Shown here piece by piece: positions 40,359 through 45,978 of a stretch of DNA of 45,978 nt. Both the position numbers and the translations under genes were made by a program. The stretch lies in assembly GCA_041675885.1 (NCBI GenBank), contig JBAYSY010000023.1:1-45978 (forward strand), given 5' to 3'. Every line of letters starts with the position of its first letter. The stretch's first letter is position 1. The notes below the pieces were generated by a model. It was not told the origin of the DNA. It saw only the letters and a list, made by a program, of their open reading frames with translations, and made no database searches. This DNA is from JBAYSY01 sp041675885 (GTDB lineage: Bacteria > Pseudomonadota > Alphaproteobacteria > Rhodobacterales > Rhodobacteraceae).

Positions 40359-41054
40359 TCAGGCGGCGCGGATGGTGCGGTTTTCGATGCGTTTCTCGTG
40401 TTCGCCCTGAATCAGGCGATGCACGTAGATGCCCGGCAGGTGGATCGTGTCGGGATCGAGCGAACCCGTCGGCACGATCTCCTCGACCTCGACCACGCAG
40501 ACCTTGCCGCAGGTCGCCGCCGGCGGGTTGAAGTTGCGCGCGGTCTTGCGGAACACGAGGTTGCCGGTCGGGTCGGCCTTCCACGCCTTGACGATCGACA
40601 GGTCTGCGACGATCCCGCGCTCCAGGATATAGGTCTCGCCGTCGAATTCCTTGTGGTCCTTGCCCTCGGCGATCACCGTGCCGACGCCGGTCTTCGTGTA
40701 GAAGCCGGGGATACCGGCGCCGCCCGCGCGCATCCGTTCGGCCAGCGTGCCCTGGGGGTTGAACTCCAGTTCCAGCTCTCCGCTCAGATACTGGCGCATG
40801 AACTCGGCGTTCTCGCCGACGTAGGAGGAGATCATCTTGCGGATCTGCCGCGTCTCCAGCAGCACCCCGAGGCCGAAGCCGTCCACCCCGGCGTTGTTCG
40901 AGGCGACCGTGATATCCTTGGTGCCCGCATCGCGGATCGCCGCGATCAGCAGTTCCGGGATGCCGCACAGGCCGAAGCCCCCGGCGGCGATGGTCATCCC
41001 GTCGAACAGCACCCCGTCCAGTGCCTCGGCGGCCGAGCCATAGACTTTCTTCAT
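40359..41054 (-). CDS. scoA: 3-oxoacid CoA-transferase subunit A
   Basis: A 231-residue alpha subunit, beginning MKKVYGSAAEALDGVLFDGM and containing the glycine-rich GGFGLCGIPELLI CoA-binding segment near residues 25-37, SNNAGVDGFGLG and ELEFNPQGTLAERMRAGGAGIP. The last two are strong signatures of the SCOT/ScoA/AtoD group. It pairs with scoB 14 bases downstream. The region 41055-41134 before it contains a palindrome at the end of the nuclease-like gene and a G-rich ribosome site (GGGGGAGAGGAC). Confidence 0.92.
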   Translation of the reverse strand: MKKVYGSAAEALDGVLFDGMTIAAGGFGLCGIPELLIAAIRDAGTKDITVASNNAGVDGFGLGVLLETRQIRKMISSYVGENAEFMRQYLSGELELEFNPQGTLAERMRAGGAGIPGFYTKTGVGTVIAEGKDHKEFDGETYILERGIVADLSIVKAWKADPTGNLVFRKTARNFNPPAATCGKVCVVEVEEIVPTGSLDPDTIHLPGIYVHRLIQGEHEKRIENRTIRAA

Positions 41055-41118
41055 GTTCGTCCTCTCCCCCTTGGTCGGTTCCGGGTGTTGTGGCGCGGGG
41101 GGCGGGGCGAGTCAATCG

Positions 41119-41134
41119 CCGCGCCGCGGCGCGG
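41119..41134 (-). terminator. GC palindrome after the nuclease-like gene
   Basis: CCGCGCCGCGGCGCGG is a perfect 16-base palindrome touching the stop codon of the topA-linked gene. It has no U-tract; weak terminator or RNA end structure. Confidence 0.35.
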
Positions 41135-41500
41135 TCAGATAATATAGGCCCGGCACCGCGCCCGCAGCGCCGCCGACATCCGGACCCGGTGATACTGCCC
41201 GCCGTCGCACCACGAAGGGGTGTTCAGGAACCCGGCGACCTCGGGCCAGTCCAGCATCGCGTCATGCGGCACCAGATACCAGTCCCCGCCATCGGGAAAG
41301 GCCGGCCAGATGTTGCGGCCGATGTATTTGCGGAAGATGCCCCAGCGGGATTTCTGCTGGATCAGCCGCACGTCGTCGTCGCTTTCGCGATGCGCGATCA
41401 GGTCGATCCCCTCGTCATAGACCGGAAGAAAGACGTTGTAGCCCAGTTGCAGCAGGCGGGTGCTGAGCACGTTGCGGTCGATGACCTCCTGCCGGCTCAT
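41135..41500 (-). CDS. PD-(D/E)XK nuclease-like protein coupled to topA
   Basis: A 121-residue protein whose first half reads as a PD-(D/E)XK core: helix RNVLSTRLLQLGYNVFLP, then DEGIDLIAH with the metal-binding Asp, and RLIQQKSRW with the Q-x-K pair. This is the pattern of intron-associated and resolvase-like endonucleases. The C-terminal half (DWYLVPHDAMLDWPEVAGFL) is also like group I intron-type PDDEXK proteins. No signal or membrane segment. ATG 41500 lies only 3 bases after the topA stop, so translation is surely coupled. I infer a nucleic-acid role but do not know the substrate; the catalytic set may be incomplete. Confidence 0.7.
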   Translation of the reverse strand: MSRQEVIDRNVLSTRLLQLGYNVFLPVYDEGIDLIAHRESDDDVRLIQQKSRWGIFRKYIGRNIWPAFPDGGDWYLVPHDAMLDWPEVAGFLNTPSWCDGGQYHRVRMSAALRARCRAYII

Positions 41501-41503
41501 GCC

Positions 41504-44116
41504 TCAGCTTCCGGCGGCCTTCGCGGGGCGTTTCGTGGCGGTGGCGGTCTTCTTCGCCGCGGCCGGTTTTTTCGTGGCGGCCTTCTTCGCCGCCGGCTTC
41601 TTGGCGGCCGGTTTCGCCGCCGCCTTCCGCCGCGTGCCCTTGCCGCCCTTGGCGGCCTTCTCCGTCACCAGCGCCAGCGCCTCGTCGAAGGTGATCGCCT
41701 CGGGTTCCACCCCGCGGGGCAGGGTGGCGTTCACCTTTTCCCATTTCACGTAAGGCCCGTAGCGGCCGGGCATCACCGTGATCGTGCCGCCCTCGGGGTG
41801 GTCGCCCAGGGTGCGCAGCGGTTCGGCGGCGGTGCGGCCGCGGCCGCGGCTTGCCTTCTGCGCCAGCACCTCGACCGCGCGGTTCATGCCGACGGTGAAC
41901 ACCTCATCGACCTCGGGAAGGTTGGCATAGACCCGGCCGTGTTTCACATAGGGGCCGTAGGGGCCGATCCCGGCCTCGACCAGAACGCCGTCCTCGGGAT
42001 GGGGGCCGACCGGGCGCGGCAGCGACAGCAGCATCAGCGCGCGCTCGATATCCATCGTCTCGGGGGCCCAGTCCTTGGGCAGGCTGGCGCGCGGCGGTTT
42101 CGGGGCCTGTTCGGTCGGCTCGCCCTTCTGCACATAGGGGCCGAAGCGGCCGATCCGCAGCGTGACCGGAGTGCCGTCCTCGTCATGGCCCAGCACCGTG
42201 CCGTCAAGCGCCTGTGCGCCATCGTCGCCGCCCGGAGCCGAGAGCGGCCTTGTGTAACGGCATTCGGGATAGTTGCCGCAGCCGATGAAGGCCCCGCCCG
42301 AGCGCGCGGTCTTCAGGTGCAGCTGACCCGCACCGCACAGCGGGCAGGCGCGCGGATCGCCCCCGTCCGCCCGTGGCGGATAGAGATGCGGGGCGAGAAC
42401 ATCGTTGATCGTGGTCAGAACCTCGCCGATGCGCAGATCGGCGGTTTCCGCCACCGCGGCCGAGAAATCGCGCCAGAACCGTGCCAGCACCGCCTTGTAG
42501 TCGCGTTCGCCCGCCGAAACGTCGTCAAGCTCCCCCTCCAGGTCGGCGGTGAAGTCGTATTCGACGTAGCGGCGGAAGTAGTTGGTGAGGAAGGCGGTGA
42601 CCAGCCGCCCCTTGTCCTCGGGGATCAGCCGGTTCTTGTCCTTGCGGACATATTCGCGATCCTGCAACGTGGCGAGGATGCTGGCATAGGTCGAGGGGCG
42701 GCCGATGCCGAGTTCTTCCATCCGCTTGACCAGCGTGGCCTCGGTATAGCGCGGCGGCGGCTGGGTGAAATGCTGCTCGGGCGCGACCGCGCGTTCCGCT
42801 GCGGCCTCGCCGGGCATGACCTGCGGCAGCCGGGCGCCGTCCTCGTCGGTGTCGTCGTCGCGGCCCTCCTCGTAGACCCTGAGGAAACCGTCGAACAGCA
42901 TCACCTGGCCGGTGGCGCGCATTCCCACCTGGCCGTCGGCGCTGGCGATCTCGACCGTGGTGCGCTCCAGCCTTGCCGCCGCCATCTGGCTGGCGATGGT
43001 GCGCTTCCAGATCAGGTCGTAGAGGCGGCGCTGGTCGGTATCGGTGATCCGCAGCCGGTCGGGCGACTGGGCCATGTCGGTGGGCCGGATGCACTCATGC
43101 GCCTCCTGCGCGTTCTTGGCCTTGTTCTTGTACATCCGCGGGCTGGGGGGCACGTAATCGGCGCCGAACCGGGCCTTGATCGCGTCGCGGGCGGCCATCA
43201 CCGCCTCGGGCGCCATGTCGATGCCGTCGGTCCGCATGTAGGTGATCTGCCCGGCCTCGTAGAGCCGCTGCGCCGCGCTCATGCACTGTTTCGCGCCCAT
43301 GCCGAACTTGCGGCTGGCCTCCTGCTGGAGGGTCGAGGTCATGAACGGGGGCGAGGGGTTGCGCGCGGCGGGCTTGGCCTCGACCGACCCCACGGTCAGG
43401 TCGCGCGCGGTGATCGCCGCGACCGCCAGTTCCGCCGCCTCGGCGGTGGCGATGTCGAACTTGTCGAGCTTCTGCCCGCCGAGCACGGTGAGCCGGGCCT
43501 CGAACTCCTGCCCGCGCGGGGTGGCGAGGGTGGCGGTCACCGTCCAGTATTCGCGGGCGCGGAACGCCTCGATCTCCATCTCGCGCTCGACCACCAGCCG
43601 CAGGCAGACCGACTGCACCCGCCCGGCCGATTTCGCGCCGGGCAGCTTGCGCCAGAGCACCGGGGAAAGCGTGAAGCCCACCAGATAATCCAGCGCGCGG
43701 CGGGCGAGATAGGCTTCGACCAGCGCGGTATCGATATCGCGGGGGTTCTTCATCGCCTCGAGGATCGCGGGTTTGGTGATCGCGTTGAAGGCGACGCGGC
43801 TGACCTTCTTCCTGCCGATCGGCTTGGCCAGCGCCTGTTGCAGGTGCCAGGAAATCGCCTCGCCCTCGCGGTCCGGGTCGGTGGCGAGGATCAGTTCGTC
43901 GTCGGACTTGAGCGCCTCGGCAATGGCGCGGATGTGCTTCCTGCTGTCGGAGGCGACCTCCCAGGTCATGGCGAAATCGTTGTCGGGATCGACCGAGCCG
44001 TCCTTCGCGGGCAGGTCGCGCACATGGCCGTAGGAGGCGAGAACCGTATAGTCGGACCCCAGATACTTGTTGATTGTCTTGGCCTTGGCCGGGGATTCGA
44101 CGACAACTACGGGCAT
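41504..44116 (-). CDS. topA: DNA topoisomerase I
   Basis: An 870-residue type IA topoisomerase that relaxes negative supercoils. The TOPRIM domain begins at MPVVVVESPAKAKTINKYLG, and the active-site tyrosine is Tyr293 in QITYMRTDGID. A C4 zinc ribbon (CPLC ... CGNYPEC) and several TopoI C-terminal repeats (RFGPYVQ, IGPYGPYVK, GRYGPYVKW) follow. The last 40 residues are an Ala/Lys/Pro-rich basic tail, as in many alphaproteobacteria. ATG 44116 has GAGAGGAAG. The frame stays open far upstream through a repeat element and is non-coding there. It lies downstream of dprA, with the repeat between. Confidence 0.95.
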   Translation of the reverse strand: MPVVVVESPAKAKTINKYLGSDYTVLASYGHVRDLPAKDGSVDPDNDFAMTWEVASDSRKHIRAIAEALKSDDELILATDPDREGEAISWHLQQALAKPIGRKKVSRVAFNAITKPAILEAMKNPRDIDTALVEAYLARRALDYLVGFTLSPVLWRKLPGAKSAGRVQSVCLRLVVEREMEIEAFRAREYWTVTATLATPRGQEFEARLTVLGGQKLDKFDIATAEAAELAVAAITARDLTVGSVEAKPAARNPSPPFMTSTLQQEASRKFGMGAKQCMSAAQRLYEAGQITYMRTDGIDMAPEAVMAARDAIKARFGADYVPPSPRMYKNKAKNAQEAHECIRPTDMAQSPDRLRITDTDQRRLYDLIWKRTIASQMAAARLERTTVEIASADGQVGMRATGQVMLFDGFLRVYEEGRDDDTDEDGARLPQVMPGEAAAERAVAPEQHFTQPPPRYTEATLVKRMEELGIGRPSTYASILATLQDREYVRKDKNRLIPEDKGRLVTAFLTNYFRRYVEYDFTADLEGELDDVSAGERDYKAVLARFWRDFSAAVAETADLRIGEVLTTINDVLAPHLYPPRADGGDPRACPLCGAGQLHLKTARSGGAFIGCGNYPECRYTRPLSAPGGDDGAQALDGTVLGHDEDGTPVTLRIGRFGPYVQKGEPTEQAPKPPRASLPKDWAPETMDIERALMLLSLPRPVGPHPEDGVLVEAGIGPYGPYVKHGRVYANLPEVDEVFTVGMNRAVEVLAQKASRGRGRTAAEPLRTLGDHPEGGTITVMPGRYGPYVKWEKVNATLPRGVEPEAITFDEALALVTEKAAKGGKGTRRKAAAKPAAKKPAAKKAATKKPAAAKKTATATKRPAKAAGS

Positions 44117-44233
44117 GGATACTTCCTCTCGACGCCGCCTGCGCGGCGCGGCACCATGGGGCGGAAGCGCGGGGATTGTCAATGCGGGGGCTGGGCGGGC
44201 GGCGGGGCGGTTGCGCGCCCTTGCCGGAAATCC

Positions 44234-44429
44234 CCCTTGCCCGGATGCGCCGCGAAGCGGTCCGGGCAGCGGCCGACCGCCCGCACGGGCGGCCGCTATT
44301 GCAACGTTTCCGCAGGCACAGGCGTAGGGGTATTCGGCACCATAAACTGCCAGATCACAATCGTCGCGGCGGCCCCCCGTCACGCCAAAGGCGTGCCTTC
44401 GGCACGATGTCGGCCGCTGCCCTCTGTTG
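44234..44429 (-). repeat. MITE-like copy B of the modular repeat
   Basis: On the minus strand it starts CAACAGAGGGCAGCGGCC. The terminal arms are GTCGGCCGCTGCCC (44408-44421) and GGGCAGCGGCCGAC (44264-44277) as read on the plus strand, a 14-bp inverted repeat. The insert shares GGTGCCGAATACCCC and GTTGCAATAGCGGCCGC with copy A at 7268 but has an extra stretch with a GCACGATG-type hairpin. M2' ends in CCGGGCAAGGGGG. It separates dprA from topA. Confidence 0.7.
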
Positions 44430-44462
44430 TGACGGGTAACCGGGGAGGTGCGCGTGAACCCA

Positions 44463-44498
44463 CCCTTGCCCGGATGCGCCGAGAAGCGGTCCGGGCAG
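44463..44498 (-). repeat. Second copy of the M2' module
   Basis: 36 bases match 44234-44269 with a single mismatch (GCCGAGAAG against GCCGCGAAG), in the same orientation. Together the two M2' copies flank copy B as direct repeats. It starts 24 bases after the dprA stop. Confidence 0.75.
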
Positions 44499-44522
44499 CC
44501 CATCCGCCGGGCAGGCCGCGCC

Positions 44523-45707
44523 CTACGCCCGCCGGGCGATCATGCCGCCGGGCTGTCGTTCGACCCGGCCGTCGAGTTCGAGCCGCAGAAGCTCCGGCGC
44601 CACCCGGGCGACGGGAAGGTCGAGGTCGCGGATCAGCTGATCCTCGGCGATCGGGCTGGGGCCGAGCCGGTCGAGGATGTGGCGGTGCAGCGCCCCGGTT
44701 TCGGCCCGGCTGCGCGGCGGCGGCCCGGCGGGGATCGTCGTGGCGGGCGCAGCGGCGCCGGGCCCCGTGCCGTGCCGTGCCGTGCGGTTCGCCGTGGCCT
44801 TTCCCGCCGCCAGCGCCGGGCCGAGGGCTTCCAGCACATCCTCGGGCCCGCGCACCAGCACCGCCCCGTCGCGCAGCAGCAGGTTGCAGCCCCCGGCGCG
44901 GGCGTCCATCGGATGGCCGGGCACCGCCATCACCTCGCGCCCCTGATCGAGCGCGGCGCGCGCGGTGATCAGGCTGCCGGAACGTGCCGCCGCCTCGACC
45001 ACCACCACCCCGAGTGCCAGGCCCGAGACGATGCGGTTGCGCAGCGGGAAATGCCGGGCCTGCGGCGCCGCGCCCATCGGCTGTTCGGACAGGCGCAGCC
45101 CCCCGGCCGCGATCCGCGCCGCCAGTGCGGCGTTTTCCGACGGATAGACGATATCGACGCCCCCCGCCTGCACCGCCACCGTGCCGCCCGCAAGCGCGGC
45201 CTCATGCGCGGCGGCGTCGATCCCGCGCGCCAGTCCCGAGACCACGGCGATGCCCGCCCCGGCCAGCCCGCCCGCCAGCCGCCGCGCCATGCGCAGCCCG
45301 AGGCTGGAGGCGTTGCGCGCCCCCACCAGTGCCACCATAGGCCGGGCGAGCAGCGCCGGATCGCCCATGCACCACAGCAGCGGCGGCGCATCCGCCAGCC
45401 GGGCCAGCGCCGCCGGATAATGCTGATCGCCCCGGCACAGCATCACAGCCCCGGCGGCCCGTGCGGCCTTCAGTTCGGCGCGGGCCACGCCTTCGGGACA
45501 GCATTCGTATTCCTGAACCCCCGCTGCCCGCGCCACCGCGGGCAGCGCCGCCAGCGCCTGTGCCGCCGTGCCGTGTTCCGCCATCAGCCGGTGGAACGTC
45601 GCCGGACCCACGCGCCGGGAACGAATGAGACGGAGCCACGACAGTCTGTCGTCTTCCGTGGTGGGTGGGGTGAAGGGTGTGGTGGAAGAAAACAAACCCT
45701 TTGCCAT
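44523..45707 (-). CDS. dprA: DNA-processing protein DprA (Smf)
   Basis: A 394-residue DprA/Smf. Residues about 1-70 are the N-terminal SAM-like domain. The Rossmann-like DNA-binding core runs about 110-300 with VALVGARNASSLGLRMARRL, VVSGLARGIDAAAHEAAL, GGVDIVYPSENAAL and EAAARSGSLITARAALDQGREVMAVPG. A C-terminal winged helix (about 330-394) follows a Pro/Ala linker. DprA loads RecA on incoming single-stranded DNA in transformation. The ATG has GGCGAGG. dprA followed by topA is a common bacterial order; here two repeats lie between them. Confidence 0.95.
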   Translation of the reverse strand: MAKGLFSSTTPFTPPTTEDDRLSWLRLIRSRRVGPATFHRLMAEHGTAAQALAALPAVARAAGVQEYECCPEGVARAELKAARAAGAVMLCRGDQHYPAALARLADAPPLLWCMGDPALLARPMVALVGARNASSLGLRMARRLAGGLAGAGIAVVSGLARGIDAAAHEAALAGGTVAVQAGGVDIVYPSENAALAARIAAGGLRLSEQPMGAAPQARHFPLRNRIVSGLALGVVVVEAAARSGSLITARAALDQGREVMAVPGHPMDARAGGCNLLLRDGAVLVRGPEDVLEALGPALAAGKATANRTARHGTGPGAAAPATTIPAGPPPRSRAETGALHRHILDRLGPSPIAEDQLIRDLDLPVARVAPELLRLELDGRVERQPGGMIARRA

Positions 45708-45814
45708 CGTCGCCTCGCCTCATTCGCAAGTCGCACTCTGCATCCGGGATCGTTACCAGTCGGTTAACCGCGGCGGAATTTTCAGTTTTATGTTGGGATA
45801 TGCGTGCAGGCAAT

Positions 45815-45858
45815 TGAAAACTAAAATAAAAATTTATGCCGGAACTTCATTTCCGGCA
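45815..45858 (-). terminator. Rho-independent terminator, minus strand, upstream of dprA
   Basis: TGCCGGAA (45837-45844) pairs perfectly with TTCCGGCA (45851-45858) over a 6-base loop. On the minus strand a T-rich run (TAAATTTTTATTTTAG) follows. This should end a transcript coming from beyond the right edge. It leaves 45708-45814, the AT-richest stretch in the window, as the likely dprA promoter region. Confidence 0.75.
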
Positions 45859-45908
45859 GTTTCGTCGAACGAATCGGATGGACGTGCAGCCTCCGCCCCG
45901 AGTGCCAT

Positions 45909-45965
45909 GCCCGGAATCAACGGGCGCAGGCACCGCCGGGCAGCGGCCCCCCGCTGCCCTCTGTC
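45909..45965 (-). repeat. Modular repeat (short M1 plus M2 variant) at the right edge
   Basis: On the minus strand CAGAGGGCAGCGG is followed by a 3-base centre, GCCGCTGCCCGG and the M2 variant CGTTGATTCCGGGC. It closely matches 25703-25775. Its orientation again agrees with a minus-strand gene ending just outside the window. Confidence 0.6.
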
Positions 45966-45978
45966 GCGCATTCGCCCG

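Noticed and set aside
40345..41115. scoA-scoB as a single fused protein
   Set aside because: The open frame upstream of scoB lies in an alternative frame of scoA. Each subunit has its own start, and scoB has its own ribosome site.
44117..44503. An N-terminal extension of topA of about 129 codons
   Set aside because: It reads through the MITE-like repeat and lacks conserved residues; the TOPRIM start at 44116 has a good ribosome site.
41021..44968. A 1315-codon plus-strand open frame opposite topA
   Set aside because: It is antisense to a clear topoisomerase, and its translation is Arg/Gly/His-rich with no motif. Very high GC content removes stop codons from the antisense frame.

Overview
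The window reads as chromosomal DNA of an alphaproteobacterium of the Rhodobacteraceae (Paracoccus/Rhodobacter/Rhodovulum-like). The grounds are the very high GC content (about two thirds or more by eye), an accD-folC pair, dprA next to topA, a GlxA-type regulator next to a carnitine catabolic operon, and intergenic 'GGATATTT...GAAGAAG' elements of a type I associate with this family. Genes are densely packed on both strands. I see no rRNA, tRNA, CRISPR array, prophage or intact insertion sequence. Genus is inference only.

Layout. 1-8.5 kb: 3' part of a cysteine synthase, a stand-alone alanyl-tRNA editing protein, a LysM protein, a LOG-family protein, a Tat-exported metallo-beta-lactamase-fold protein, a small zincin, glutamyl-tRNA synthetase, a PepSY-like exported protein and a gamma-glutamylcyclotransferase-like protein. 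8.6-13.2 kb: a tandem glycine riboswitch followed by gcvT-gcvH-gcvP. 13.3-22.0 kb: a DsrE-like protein, then a GlxA/CdhR-type regulator divergent from a carnitine/gamma-butyrobetaine catabolic cluster (BKACE enzyme, carnitine dehydrogenase fused to a thioesterase, acyl-CoA dehydrogenase, SelW-like protein, NDP-forming acyl-CoA ligase, CaiD). 22-28.2 kb: galU, a luciferase-like monooxygenase, a small zinc-ribbon gene overlapping an MscS channel, folC and accD. 28.4-36.7 kb: a P-type cation ATPase, hemB, a small membrane protein and mfd. 36.9-45.7 kb: an acyl-CoA synthetase, a DMT transporter, a two-subunit 3-oxoacid CoA-transferase, a PD-(D/E)XK nuclease-like gene coupled to topA, and dprA.

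How the genes may work together. Carnitine would be oxidised to 3-dehydrocarnitine, cleaved with acetyl-CoA to acetoacetate and betainyl-CoA, and the latter hydrolysed to glycine betaine. The ligase, dehydrogenase and CaiD would feed gamma-butyrobetaine and crotonobetaine into the same route. Betaine demethylation (genes not here) ends in glycine, the substrate of the adjacent riboswitch-controlled glycine cleavage system. Acetoacetate could be activated by the CoA-transferase at 39.7-41.1 kb. The linkage is inference; the individual family assignments are strong.

The most unusual material is between the genes. Many gene ends carry pieces of one modular multi-hairpin repeat (modules M1, M2 and M3 below), in constant order and nearly always pointing the same way as the gene that has just ended. 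Two copies carry a longer insert and terminal inverted repeats, like a MITE. REP-like GTAG stem-loops occur in two clusters.
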